64,000 nucleotides of DNA from JAHIVN01 sp018816645. GTDB taxonomy: Bacteria; Patescibacteriota; Dojkabacteria; JAHIVN01. A program made the translations under genes and the position numbers. The notes under the pieces were generated by a model that did not search any database, was not told the origin of the DNA, and worked only from the letters and a program-made list of their open reading frames with translations. Shown piece by piece: positions 49,851-58,963 of this stretch; the first letter of the stretch is position 1; every line of letters starts with the position of its first letter. The stretch covers positions 44,524 to 108,523 of the forward strand of contig JBDRHZ010000043.1 of assembly GCA_043816305.1 (NCBI GenBank). The letters are read 5' to 3'.

Positions 49851-50873
49851 CTACTTCCACATTCCCTCAATTCTAGCATTGCACTTTCCACATTTCCCAT
49901 CTTTCAAATTCTCAATTCTAGTATATCCCCAGTCCCTTTTTATTAGTAGTTCTTCACACTTTGGGCAGTAAGTACTATGCAGGTCCTGGTCATGAATATT
50001 ACCTGCGTAAACGTATTTCAGTCCCGCGGTTTTTCCTATCCTATAAGCTTCTTTAATCTTCGCTTCTGATGTTGAGGAAATATTACGCATTTTGTAGGAA
50101 GGACTGAAGCGAGTAACGTGCCAAGGAATTGATTGAGAAACTGATACAATAAATTGAGCAATCTGATCTAATTCATGTGGTGAATCATTTTGGCCAGGTA
50201 TTATCAAAGTAGTAAGCTCTATCCAAATGCCTTTATTGTATAAAAGCTTGATGCTATCCAAAACGGGCTGTAATTTTGCTTTGCATATTTTAGTATAAAA
50301 GGTGTTACTAAACGACTTGAGATCGATGTTGATAGCGTCTAGGTATGGGGACATTAGTTCAACAGCTTCCTTTGACCCATAGCCATTTGAAACATATACG
50401 TTTTTAATTCCAGCTTTCTTTGCAAGTTTGGCTGTGTCATATGTGTACTCGCAGAAAATGAAAGGCTCATTGTATGTGTAGGAGATGATTTTTATATTAT
50501 TTTCTATGCAGAAATAGACGATTTCTTTTGGAGATAGTTTATAAAGCGGGGGAACAGGGATAGACTTATCTTTGGTACACTGAGACATCCATGCATTTTG
50601 GCAGAAGTCGCAGCCAAAGTTGCAACCTATTGTTCCCACGGAAAAAACTGAACTTCCAGGTAGAAAGTGAAAAAATGGCTTCTTTTCTATGTCGTCGACT
50701 TCAGATCCGGAAGTCAGTCCATAAACAAGAGAGTAGAGAATGCCATCCTTGTTCTGCCTCACTCCGCAGATTCCGCATCTATCAGGTACGATTTTACAGT
50801 AGTGATTGCAGGCAGTGCACTCCACGAGGTTATTTTTGAGTTTTTTGAAAAGAAGGGCTTTGTGCATATACAT
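49851..50873 (-). CDS. amrS: AmmeMemoRadiSam system radical SAM enzyme
   Basis: 340 residues. N-terminal Cys-rich region (CTACNHYCKI, CGVRQNKDG), the radical SAM cluster CNFGCDFCQN that binds 4Fe-4S through CX3CX2C, then YTYNEPFIFCEY and the C-terminal zinc-finger-like CPKCEELL/CGKCNAR pairs. Radical SAM chemistry on an unknown substrate, perhaps in concert with AmrA and AmrB. It is the promoter-proximal gene of the triad, and its start lies one base from a 17-bp inverted repeat shared with the divergent gene at 50932. ATG 50867 is an equal alternative start. Confidence 0.93.
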   Translation of the reverse strand: MYMHKALLFKKLKNNLVECTACNHYCKIVPDRCGICGVRQNKDGILYSLVYGLTSGSEVDDIEKKPFFHFLPGSSVFSVGTIGCNFGCDFCQNAWMSQCTKDKSIPVPPLYKLSPKEIVYFCIENNIKIISYTYNEPFIFCEYTYDTAKLAKKAGIKNVYVSNGYGSKEAVELMSPYLDAINIDLKSFSNTFYTKICKAKLQPVLDSIKLLYNKGIWIELTTLIIPGQNDSPHELDQIAQFIVSVSQSIPWHVTRFSPSYKMRNISSTSEAKIKEAYRIGKTAGLKYVYAGNIHDQDLHSTYCPKCEELLIKRDWGYTRIENLKDGKCGKCNARIEGMWK

Positions 50874-50874
50874 G

Positions 50875-50927
50875 ATAGTTTAGCATATTTTTCAACTTTA
50901 TGAAGGGTAGAAAATATGCTAAACTAT
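50875..50927. promoter_or_regulatory. Perfect 17-bp inverted repeat between amrS and a divergent orphan
   Basis: atagtttagcatatttt (50875-50891) and its exact complement (50911-50927), separated by 19 bases. The two starts lie at 50873 and 50932, almost symmetrically. Each arm carries TATGCT, a -10-like hexamer about 8-12 bases from its start codon. It looks like twin, co-regulated, nearly leaderless promoters with a common operator. Confidence 0.65.
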
Positions 50928-50931
50928 TATT

Positions 50932-51756
50932 ATGGAAAGTCTCTCATTTATAAGAAAGGAAAGAGAAATTCCCTTTTTTAGGGTAGATGGAAGTGGGAAA
51001 ATTGAACTAGCATTACCTGAAGACTGTTTAGACATGGCCCCTATATCAGTATCCTTGAAGTTTGTGAAACCTATTAAAACTAGTAAAGATCAACTCCAGG
51101 ATTGGGGTTTCATTGGGAAGAAACTTGCTGGTTTCGTGGCAGGACTTTCAGAACGATTCAATGAAGTAACTGATACTTTTGGATTAAGGACTGCAGTAAT
51201 TGATATCCTTAGGAGATTAGGTGTAGAAACAGCCGAGTATAGGGAGAAAAGACTTCCTTGTATAGTCCAGAATGTTACTAATCTGGCCGGCTTACGGGAA
51301 ATTACGAAAAGGTATAGGGGAACGATTGATGCTATTGGTAACATGGTAACTTACGAGGCTAGGGTGTTGGTAGATTTCACTACTGGAGCTATAATTGTTC
51401 CAAGAGATCAAGTATATCCTACACAAAAGGCTTCAAGAAATCAAGGAGTTATTGCTTTAAGAATTGCTCTTGGTCAACATTTTGGTTATGCGGGAGAATT
51501 TACTAAGGGCGAAGTGCATACAGTAATGACTTATCGTATTGAGGATGATTCTAGGGAGTGGCAGTCTGAAATGGTTCGAAGAGTTTTTGATATGTCTATT
51601 GCATTGTTTAATTTGGGTATAGAAGCGAGAGATTTAGGAAGGAATCAGGTAGCAAGTAGAAGAGTATCTTCTCGACCAAGGTCTTATGTTGTAGATTGGA
51701 ATGTTCCAGGCAATACTCCTCACCCTTATACTCCAGGTCCATTTGCCAGAAAATAA
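50932..51756 (+). CDS. Hypothetical protein divergent from amrS (274 aa)
   Basis: Not recognised. A soluble protein with a strand-rich start (REREIPFFRVDGSGKIELAL), helical middle (LAGFVAGLSERFNEV) and RVLVDFTTGAIIVPRDQV strand pair; the last 35 residues are Arg/Ser/Pro-rich and probably disordered (ASRRVSSRPRSYVVDW). The only clue is the symmetrical promoter shared with amrS, which suggests that it is induced together with the AmmeMemoRadiSam genes. Confidence 0.65.
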   Translation: MESLSFIRKEREIPFFRVDGSGKIELALPEDCLDMAPISVSLKFVKPIKTSKDQLQDWGFIGKKLAGFVAGLSERFNEVTDTFGLRTAVIDILRRLGVETAEYREKRLPCIVQNVTNLAGLREITKRYRGTIDAIGNMVTYEARVLVDFTTGAIIVPRDQVYPTQKASRNQGVIALRIALGQHFGYAGEFTKGEVHTVMTYRIEDDSREWQSEMVRRVFDMSIALFNLGIEARDLGRNQVASRRVSSRPRSYVVDWNVPGNTPHPYTPGPFARK

Positions 51757-51780
51757 TATAAAATTCTCTAAATGGTATCG

Positions 51781-52128
51781 TTAGCCTAGTTGCCACTGAA
51801 AGATTCTCAGCTTAATCACATACTTTTCTGATACTTTTACACCTTCTTTTTCCAGCAGCTCCTTCTGTAAATCCTTAGTTACTTCAGGATTTCGTATGCT
51901 TATGTAGCCATTTGAGTTTATCACTCGCCACCAGGGGATATGTACTCCTTCGGGTGTGTTTCTGAGCGCCCAGCCGACCTGACGAGCAGCTCTTGGCGAG
52001 CCGATGAGTGCCGATATGAAGCCGTAAGTAGTTACTTTGCCTTTTGGGATTCGGGAGACTGCCTTGTAAACGCGTGAGTTGAAGGACACGAATGCAAACG
52101 AATGAACGAATTTAATTAATGCAAACAA
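51781..52128 (-). CDS. Alkyltransferase-like protein (ATL) of the MGMT family
   Basis: 115 residues. The helix-turn-helix and active-site segments of O6-alkylguanine methyltransferases are present (GKVTTYGFISALIGSPRAARQVGWAL, given here only as the GKVTTYG and SPRAARQVG landmarks), but the PCHRV motif reads PWWRV: the alkyl-accepting Cys is replaced by Trp. ATL proteins of this kind bind alkylated bases and recruit nucleotide-excision repair without repairing them. The N-terminus after ATG 52128 overlaps adk by 13 bases, implying co-expression; starts further in are possible. Confidence 0.85.
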   Translation of the reverse strand: MFALIKFVHSFAFVSFNSRVYKAVSRIPKGKVTTYGFISALIGSPRAARQVGWALRNTPEGVHIPWWRVINSNGYISIRNPEVTKDLQKELLEKEGVKVSEKYVIKLRIFQWQLG

Positions 52129-52754
52129 AGTTTCTGCACTATCTCAGCATGAACGTCTTGGATAGACTGTTCGCCGTTGATTTTTATCACAATCCTTTGT
52201 TTCTCATAAAATTCAAGCATTGGATTCATTTCTTTTAGGTCAGTGTTGATCCTTTTTAGAGCAGCTTCTTTCGTTTCATCTTCTCTTTGAAAGAGTTTTG
52301 ATCCGCATTCATCGCAGATTCCGGGTTTTTGGGGTTTCGGGGTGGTAAGGATATTGTAGCTGATATTGCAGTGCTCATTTGAACATGTCCATCTGCCTGC
52401 TATTCTGTGGAGTGCATTTTTCTTGCTTATGTCGATGAATATTACTTTGTCAAATTTGTAGCTCTTGTCAAATGCCTTTGCTTGAACCAGTGTTCTCGGA
52501 AATCCATCAAACACAACACCTTTTTGACAATCATCTTCTGCAAGTCTTTGTGAAACTATTTTCAAGATAAGTTTGTCAGGTATATAATTCCCTTTGTCGA
52601 TATAAGAGCGCACTTCCTTTCCAAGTGGAGATGTTTTATCAATCTCTCTTAGAAGATCCCCACTCGAAATATGAGGTACGTTCAATTCTTCGGCAATTTG
52701 TCTAGCTTGGGTTCCCTTTCCTGAAGCTTTGATACCAACTATAAGGATATGCAT
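52116..52754 (-). CDS. adk: Adenylate kinase
   Basis: Interconverts 2 ADP with ATP and AMP. 212 residues; P-loop IVGIKASGKGTQARQI (the usual Pro-Pro-Gly replaced by Ile-Lys-Ala), AMP-binding ISSGDLLREI and FDGFPRTLVQ, and a zinc-type LID with four Cys (CSNEHC and CDECG) followed by REDETKEAALKRI. It is a long-form adenylate kinase. It precedes the ATL gene in an overlapping pair. Central to energy charge in a fermentative cell with an ADP-forming acyl-CoA synthetase. Confidence 0.95.
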   Translation of the reverse strand: MHILIVGIKASGKGTQARQIAEELNVPHISSGDLLREIDKTSPLGKEVRSYIDKGNYIPDKLILKIVSQRLAEDDCQKGVVFDGFPRTLVQAKAFDKSYKFDKVIFIDISKKNALHRIAGRWTCSNEHCNISYNILTTPKPQKPGICDECGSKLFQREDETKEAALKRINTDLKEMNPMLEFYEKQRIVIKINGEQSIQDVHAEIVQKLCLH

Positions 52755-52852
52755 GTATGTTTCTAAAAAATCTAATTTGCTCTGAATATAACAGATTTAA
52801 GAGAAGGGATCAATCGGAGTGGCTTCCGGGTTAAGTATTATTTTTGTCGCTT

Positions 52853-52883
52853 ATCCGCTCATTAGCTCATAAGCTCAAAGGCT
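52853..52883. repeat. Intergenic degenerate repeat, GCTCATTAGCTCA words
   Basis: ttatccgctcattagctcat and aagctcaaaggctc, between adk and the rhomboid gene. Same family as 1996-2044. Confidence 0.55.
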
Positions 52884-53594
52884 CTAAAGCACATTTATGC
52901 CCCAGATTGACAAGAACCAGAAGACGGCTGTTAGAGCTAAGATCAGGATTGAAGCAACTCCAAGTATCTTTGGAAGAATTTTTTTGATAGGAGAGGGGTC
53001 GAAAGAAAGCGCTGGATCGAATACAAAGCCCAGCAATATACCTCCAACGAGCCCTCCTATGTGTGCCCAGTTATCTATACCTGGTGCGATAAAGCCAAAT
53101 ACCAGGTTATATGCAACAAAAGGAAGCAGCTGTCTTTCGTCAATTGGGAGATCAAAAACGTACGTTTTCTTTGCCCAGGCGTTTCCAAGAATTAAGCCGA
53201 CTAGTCCGAATAAGGCACCTGAAGCTCCTGCAGATACTGAAAATGGGCTGCTCAGTACCAGGCTCAACAGTCCTGCTGTGATGGCAGTGATAACATAGGT
53301 AGCAATGAGTTTGGTCCTTCCGAAGAAATCTTCGACGAAGTTGCCAAGCTGGTACAGTGTGTAGGAATTTATCAGCAGATGGAAAATTCCTATATGCAGA
53401 AACGCGCTGCTGACGATTCTCCATACTTCACCTCCAAGAACAAGATATCTATTTAAAGCACCGTATTCAACTAAAACAGCTGTATTAGTTGAACCGCCAG
53501 AAATTTCCATTGCAGCCCAGATCAGGACGTTCGTTCCCAATATAATGTACGTAATTTTTGTCTCGATTTTCAGTTTTGCCAGTATATCCTGCAT
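52884..53594 (-). CDS. Rhomboid-family intramembrane serine protease
   Basis: 236 residues with six to seven hydrophobic helices. The catalytic Ser is in GASGALFGLVG and the His in WAHIGGLVGGILLGF, the rhomboid dyad; the first loop shows the WR-like region GEVWRIVSSAFLHIGIFHLL with the oxyanion His. It cleaves membrane-protein substrates within the bilayer. The N-terminal 15 residues form a short cytoplasmic domain. It is separated from adk by a repeat-filled gap and transcribed the same way. Confidence 0.92.
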   Translation of the reverse strand: MQDILAKLKIETKITYIILGTNVLIWAAMEISGGSTNTAVLVEYGALNRYLVLGGEVWRIVSSAFLHIGIFHLLINSYTLYQLGNFVEDFFGRTKLIATYVITAITAGLLSLVLSSPFSVSAGASGALFGLVGLILGNAWAKKTYVFDLPIDERQLLPFVAYNLVFGFIAPGIDNWAHIGGLVGGILLGFVFDPALSFDPSPIKKILPKILGVASILILALTAVFWFLSIWGINVL

Positions 53595-53715
53595 GCGTAT
53601 GAAATGTGATAATTCAATTGACTTGGAATTTTAACAATTTTTGGAGGAAAATGGTAATGCAAAAGTTATTTGCTGCGCATTATGTGGTCATTGTGTAAAT
53701 GGTGGTTGTAAGTTC

Positions 53716-54252
53716 CTAATTTGCATCAACGATCGTGGTTTCTGTCTTTTCAACCGTTCCGTCGGGATGAGTGATTTCGACCCACATCTCATATCTTCCT
53801 GCGGCGTACTTTGACCAGTAAGTTTTGTATTCTCCGTCTTCTGTACCTTTCTCACCAAGGCCTATTTCAAACGTTTCCCCGCTTGAGTTCTTTACATAGA
53901 ATGCCACTTTTGTGTCCTTTGAGTAGAAGCTTTCCAGCGACAATCCTACAACCTCATCCGGCAGAGTGATAGTAGAGTACTGCTCCGGATATATCAGAAC
54001 GAAGTCTTCTGTGATAGTTTTTTCATCACCAGTTTGGGGCAGCTCGAAAGAACTATTAGGGATAAATGCGACCGAGGAAAGGTATAGCAGAGAGCCAAGA
54101 AGCATGCCTGTACTTATGACAACAATAGGCATCGTTTTGCTTAAGCTGTTTATGATATCAAGCTTCTTTTCGATTCGTGCGATTCTTTCCAGAAGTCCGC
54201 CGATAGATTTCTCCTTTTTGGTACTTTTTGTTTTTTTCATCTTTTTGGGCAT
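53716..54252 (-). CDS. Bitopic membrane protein with an extracytoplasmic beta domain (178 aa)
   Basis: A Lys/Thr-rich cytoplasmic start (MPKKMKKTKSTKKEKS), a short coiled coil (LLERIARIEKKLDIINSL), one transmembrane helix (residues 41-62, PIVVISTGMLLGSLLYLSS) and an outside beta-sandwich-like domain (residues 85-175; FVLIYPEQYSTITLPDEV, YEMWVEITHPDGTVEKTETT) reminiscent of Ig-like or PPC-type folds. Possibly a cell-surface or envelope-attachment protein. Unrelated neighbours. Confidence 0.65.
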   Translation of the reverse strand: MPKKMKKTKSTKKEKSIGGLLERIARIEKKLDIINSLSKTMPIVVISTGMLLGSLLYLSSVAFIPNSSFELPQTGDEKTITEDFVLIYPEQYSTITLPDEVVGLSLESFYSKDTKVAFYVKNSSGETFEIGLGEKGTEDGEYKTYWSKYAAGRYEMWVEITHPDGTVEKTETTIVDAN

Positions 54253-54410
54253 AAGCCGAAAAATTAGGGTTAATATCCTAAGTATAAGATACTAAATTCG
54301 AAGGGTGGTGTAAAGCGGGGGCCGATGAGCATTGGAGCTTTTGGACCTTAAGGCTTGATGGCTTTGAAGCTAGTCACCAAGTAGATATTTTAATATCAAA
54401 AATGTAGCTG

Positions 54411-57400
54411 CTACTTCACCGGTATTCCATCAGGCCAGCAGTGATTCTTGTAGTCACAGTTTTCGCAGTGTCTATACTCCTTGGTCCTGTCAAATTTCAA
54501 ATCTCTAATTTGGTCCATTGTTTTACATATTAAGGTTTTGAGATCCTCTATATCTTCGCTTTCATATTCAAATTCTTCTTTTTTTGCCTTTTTACCCGGT
54601 TTTGATTCCAAGAAGTCGAATTCTCCTTTTACCACATCATAGTTGAAATTCCGATCCAGCTGGGAAAGTAGTTTATAAAAGTTCAGCTGTCTGATCAGGT
54701 CTCTATCAGAATATTTTGTCTTGCCTTCGATCTCACCACGCGATTTTGGAGTTCCAGTTTTGTAATCTGTTACTTTTATTGTCTTTCTATCTCTATCTAC
54801 CCAGTCCATACGGTCAATCTTGCCTGATAGGGGAATGTCTCCCAGATACACTTTTTTGAAGCCGAAGGAATACTCTATGAAAAGAGGTTCCCGGAAGGTT
54901 TCCTTGTTATTCTCAAAGTATCTCTCTAGAACTTCCTTTCCCCGGTTTAGTGTCGGTTGAAATTCCTGATCAGTTAAAATTTCATTTCTTAGTGCATTTT
55001 CATATTCTAAAAGCAGAGAATCCGGTTTAGGTATTTTATGAGTCTTTTTGAATGTTTTAAAGAATATTTCAAGTGCTTTATGGATTGCAGTTCCAAAAGC
55101 TAAATGTACTGCTTTTGCCCTTGGTGTGCGAAGTACATTGTTGATCTTGAATTTGTAATGGCATTTCAGATATGTGTTTAATGCTGTGACGCTGAGTTTC
55201 ATATTGCTGATGACTGATTTGAGAAAGTTTTCTTCTTCCAGGTAAATATCCTCAATTTTTTTTGTTACCGGAAGCTGTAGTTGTGCAATATCGTTCTGTG
55301 AAACGGCTTTTTCAAATTGTTCTATATTTACTTTTTCGATAAGTTTCCTTTCTATCTCGCTTATGAACATCGAAGGGACTGTTTGTCTGGTATAGCCGCC
55401 GCCTGGATAATTTTCGGCGTAGGTTAGAAAAATCTCTTTCTTTGCGCGGGTAAGGGCAACGTAGAACAACCTTCTCTCATCTTCGTTTTTCTCTTTTTTA
55501 TCAACCTGTGTGTTTTTGACGATTCCTTCAGGAAGCTTGATTGCCTCCCGATTTGGATTATTTCCCCATTTTTTGTCTATGCACTTTGCAATGAATACAT
55601 ATTCAAATTCAAGTCCCTTGGATTTGTGAGCAGTCAGCAGTTTCACAGCCTCAGCATCTCCCGCCAGAGGCTGCTCTTCGATCTTGATGCCGTTCTCCCT
55701 CATAAGCCCGATATTCTCCAGGAACTTTTCAAGGTTCAGTGTATGGTCTGCCCGGTTCAAGCTTTTTATTTCGTTGAAAAATGTGTTGAGGGTTCTGATG
55801 CGGGTTGTGTTCAGTTTATCTGAAAGAATCCAGTTCAGGAAGTTGCTTTCCTGGATAACTGTTTCAAAAAATTTAATAAACGTTGCATTTGCATTCAGAC
55901 TCTGCCATTCATTCAGCTTTTGCACAAATCTGATAAATTTATCTGCTTCCGCTAGATCAGTCTCGTTGAAAACATCTTCATCTATGATTGTATCTAGAAG
56001 ATTTAGCTTTTTTTCAGACGAGAACCTGGCTAGTTTCAAGATGTCCAGTTTATCAAATTCGAGGAAGTCGAAGTTCAGAAGAGTGAAGATGTCGATGTCA
56101 TTGCTTGGTTTTGTTTTTAGCTCATTGATTACTTTCAGAAGAATCAGAAGCCTGTTGATATCTCCGTCTTCAAGAATATTTCTCCCAGTAGCTATTTCGA
56201 ATCTTATCCCGACTCTAGACAAAGCATCCTTTATATCGTCCACGTCTCGGTTATTTCTGACAAGTACTGCTATTTGATCAGGATCGACCTTGTTCTTTAT
56301 CAATTCTTGTATCCTTTGGGCGAGAAAATCATTTTCAAGCGAAGCATTCGAAAACTTAGCAGTCTTCAAGGCTATATTCTTATGGTTGATTTCACTTCGA
56401 AGATTCTTATTTACATCTTTGAGTTTCAAGAGATTCTTTTTGATAAGGCTTCTTGAAGCATCCAGGATGTGCTGGCTTGAACGGTAGTTTGATGTTAATG
56501 TAATGATTTCCGTCTTATCGAAGAGATTTTTGAAGTAGAGAACATTTTCAAGAGAAGCCCCCTGAAAGCGGTAAATGGACTGCTCATCATCTCCAACAAC
56601 AAATATGTTTGGATTTTCCCAGTGATCAGTAAGCAGTTTCACGATCTGGTTTTGGGCAGAATTGGTGTCTTGATATTCATCAACGAGAATGAAGAGGTAT
56701 CTTTCCTGCAGTGTGAGCTTGAGATTCTTGTCTTTTTTGAGTGTTGCTACGACGAAATTTATCATGTCCTCAAAGTCGTATCTTTGTATCTCTTTGAGTT
56801 TCCTCTGGTAGCTTCTGTAAATCAGCAGTAATTCCTGCTGTTTTTGGTAATCACGCTTCATCTTTTCGTATTTTGCATAAGGCTTTCCTGTCCTGGGGTT
56901 TATTTGCTTTTTCTCAGTTTTTAGCTGTTTTGACTCGTTATCCAGGAGTGAAGAGTAACCACTAGGATTAATTCCCTCACGTTTGAGGTTCTGTATGTTT
57001 TGGATGATGTCCTGTAAATAATAATAAGGAGTATTGGCTGGTTTTAGGGCATCTAGGTCGGTTGAATCAATCAATTCCTTAAATACCTGAATTCTCTCAA
57101 GCTCTGAAAGTGGAGTGGTATCCTCTGAAATCTGAAAGAATTCTCCATATTCTTTTATGACTTCAGTGCAGAATGAGTGAAAAGTGTTGATATTTACATA
57201 GTAAGCTGTCGGACCGATGATCTCAACCAGTCTTTCTCTCATAGCCTTCACGCCGCTTTCAGTGAAAGTAAGGGCAAGAACTGATCTGGGGTCGGTGTCT
57301 GTTTTTTGCAGTATGTTAGCGATACGCATCGTGAGGGTCATCGTTTTTCCCGTGCCGGGACCGGCGATGATCATGACAGGGCCATCCAGCGTATCAACTG

Positions 57401-57452
57401 CTTGTTTTTGCTCTTTGTTCAGCTTTTTGTAGAGAGTAGAGAAGTATGGCAT
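54411..57452 (-). CDS. UvrD-like helicase fused to a PD-(D/E)XK nuclease (AddB/Cas4-like Fe-S type)
   Basis: 1013 residues. Superfamily 1A helicase core: Walker A IIAGPGTGKTMTLTMRI, TFHSFC, DEYQDTNSAQN, GDDEQSIYRFQG, SNYRSSQHIL, LTAHKSKGLEFEYV and RRLFYVALTRAKKEIF. From about residue 740 comes a nuclease: YLKCHYKFKINNV, GKIDRMDWVDRDRKTIKVTDYK and the final CENCDYKNHCW. The Cys set suits an Fe-S cluster like that of AddB or Cas4 nucleases. It should unwind and degrade broken DNA ends in recombination or defence; a single-chain equivalent of AddAB is a reasonable reading. Confidence 0.92.
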   Translation of the reverse strand: MPYFSTLYKKLNKEQKQAVDTLDGPVMIIAGPGTGKTMTLTMRIANILQKTDTDPRSVLALTFTESGVKAMRERLVEIIGPTAYYVNINTFHSFCTEVIKEYGEFFQISEDTTPLSELERIQVFKELIDSTDLDALKPANTPYYYLQDIIQNIQNLKREGINPSGYSSLLDNESKQLKTEKKQINPRTGKPYAKYEKMKRDYQKQQELLLIYRSYQRKLKEIQRYDFEDMINFVVATLKKDKNLKLTLQERYLFILVDEYQDTNSAQNQIVKLLTDHWENPNIFVVGDDEQSIYRFQGASLENVLYFKNLFDKTEIITLTSNYRSSQHILDASRSLIKKNLLKLKDVNKNLRSEINHKNIALKTAKFSNASLENDFLAQRIQELIKNKVDPDQIAVLVRNNRDVDDIKDALSRVGIRFEIATGRNILEDGDINRLLILLKVINELKTKPSNDIDIFTLLNFDFLEFDKLDILKLARFSSEKKLNLLDTIIDEDVFNETDLAEADKFIRFVQKLNEWQSLNANATFIKFFETVIQESNFLNWILSDKLNTTRIRTLNTFFNEIKSLNRADHTLNLEKFLENIGLMRENGIKIEEQPLAGDAEAVKLLTAHKSKGLEFEYVFIAKCIDKKWGNNPNREAIKLPEGIVKNTQVDKKEKNEDERRLFYVALTRAKKEIFLTYAENYPGGGYTRQTVPSMFISEIERKLIEKVNIEQFEKAVSQNDIAQLQLPVTKKIEDIYLEEENFLKSVISNMKLSVTALNTYLKCHYKFKINNVLRTPRAKAVHLAFGTAIHKALEIFFKTFKKTHKIPKPDSLLLEYENALRNEILTDQEFQPTLNRGKEVLERYFENNKETFREPLFIEYSFGFKKVYLGDIPLSGKIDRMDWVDRDRKTIKVTDYKTGTPKSRGEIEGKTKYSDRDLIRQLNFYKLLSQLDRNFNYDVVKGEFDFLESKPGKKAKKEEFEYESEDIEDLKTLICKTMDQIRDLKFDRTKEYRHCENCDYKNHCWPDGIPVK

Positions 57453-57528
57453 GGATTTGGTATAATTGTTACTGAAAATATTGTATCATATTCGTGATTT
57501 AATATTTAATATAGTCATAACGGTGGAA

Positions 57529-58908
57529 ATGCCAGAGGTAGCAAGAGGACTAAGGCTAAAGGATAGGCTCAAGGGGCTTTTTCATGCCCTTAGATATGAG
57601 ATGCAGAGAGTTCCTGAACCAATCGCTACTGAAGTTGGCCTTGAAGAATTCAAAGAAAGGTTGCAGACAAAGGATCTAAAAACCTGGTTGGCTGTTATGA
57701 TAGGAGAGGAAGTGAGCAGAAGGGCTATACAACTAAGAGAAGAATACGAATTTTTGGAGGATGATTATTTCCAATTTCAGTATTTTTTACTCAGAAATGC
57801 ACTTCTAGACAACGAAATGTGTGATGCAGCAAGGCTATTGGGAACTTACTACAGAAGTGGGGAAGATGACCCCCCAGAAATAGCTAGGGTTTCAGCAAGT
57901 TTTATAGAGGGACAACTTGATTTTTTTGTTGGAAATAAGAAATTAGCACAGAGCATTATAGGAGAAATCAAAAGTACACCATCCCAGTTATTCTTTCATG
58001 GAACTGTATGGCATAGATGGGAAAAGATTAGAGTGGCTGGTTTTCGAACAGAAGAAGGGCTTGCAACAATAACAGCAAATGCCGCCTATGCTCTTCTTCA
58101 GTACGCTTCTCCAACAAGTGAGTCGAGTCTTGCAGATTATGTTGATCTTTTGCCGGATCTAATAGCTAGGGGTGTTATAGCTGACAGAGGAAATTTAGCT
58201 GACAACTTTCTTGCAATGGTAGAGTTGATGTCTGGATCGGATATGATGGCTTTACATGGGGTTTTACTTGTGGTAGACAATAGATTCCCGGGGTTACAGA
58301 TAAATCGTGGTATAGAAGGGGGAGATTCTGGGACTATTAGTTATGCATTTTATAGAGGTTCTGCCGATAAAGAGGGGGTGCGGGGGACATTTCGTGGGCA
58401 GAGATACAGGATGACTATTAGTCCAGATATTTTTGCAGCGGTAATTAGGAATACTGTTGGTTTTCAAACCCTTTTAGAAGATATTAGTATGGCTTTTGAC
58501 TCACATGATGCAGAACTTCTCGCAAAGGCTCAGCAAAGGATGGTAGAATATTTTCTTAATTCAAATGAGTTTGATGTGGAGTTTCCTAGAGAGGAAATGG
58601 ATCAAAAGGCAAAAGCCATCTTTGCAAGAAATGTTTTTTTGTCGATCTGTGGTGGGCATTATCAATATGAGGCTGCAAAATTGCTGACACTAGCAGAATT
58701 TCTAAGAGGGCAGATCTTGGCAGGTACACATACTTATGCAATGATCAAAGATAGAGCATTAAGAATTAAGGATACTGTTGACTCCTGGCTCTATAGTGAT
58801 GTACATTTGCGTCCAGAGTTAAAGACCTATGTTGAAACTGTTGCAAGAATGGTTTACCAAGTTGTTGAGCCATTGGCTGCCTATCCTCAACGCGTTTCGA
58901 CTACTTGA
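57529..58908 (+). CDS. Hypothetical protein with ADP-ribosyltransferase-like HGT motif (459 aa)
   Basis: Mostly helical N-terminal part (residues 1-150; IGEEVSRRAIQLREEYEFLE). Near residue 160-205 it reads LFFHGTVWHRWEKIRVAGF, then TITANAAYALLQYA. The pattern HGT, then I..GF, then T.N...A..YA is the start of many ADP-ribosyltransferase-like folds; the acidic catalytic residue was not identified, so this is tentative. The C-terminal half (from 300) is helical. ATG 57529 follows a GGTGGA Shine-Dalgarno; the longer ORF from 57466 adds a hydrophobic stretch. Divergent from the helicase-nuclease, which may hint at defence. Confidence 0.6.
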   Translation: MPEVARGLRLKDRLKGLFHALRYEMQRVPEPIATEVGLEEFKERLQTKDLKTWLAVMIGEEVSRRAIQLREEYEFLEDDYFQFQYFLLRNALLDNEMCDAARLLGTYYRSGEDDPPEIARVSASFIEGQLDFFVGNKKLAQSIIGEIKSTPSQLFFHGTVWHRWEKIRVAGFRTEEGLATITANAAYALLQYASPTSESSLADYVDLLPDLIARGVIADRGNLADNFLAMVELMSGSDMMALHGVLLVVDNRFPGLQINRGIEGGDSGTISYAFYRGSADKEGVRGTFRGQRYRMTISPDIFAAVIRNTVGFQTLLEDISMAFDSHDAELLAKAQQRMVEYFLNSNEFDVEFPREEMDQKAKAIFARNVFLSICGGHYQYEAAKLLTLAEFLRGQILAGTHTYAMIKDRALRIKDTVDSWLYSDVHLRPELKTYVETVARMVYQVVEPLAAYPQRVSTT

Positions 58909-58963
58909 TTAGCATTAAGCCGATGTCCAATGTATATATACTTGGGCCAACATTAGTATAAAT

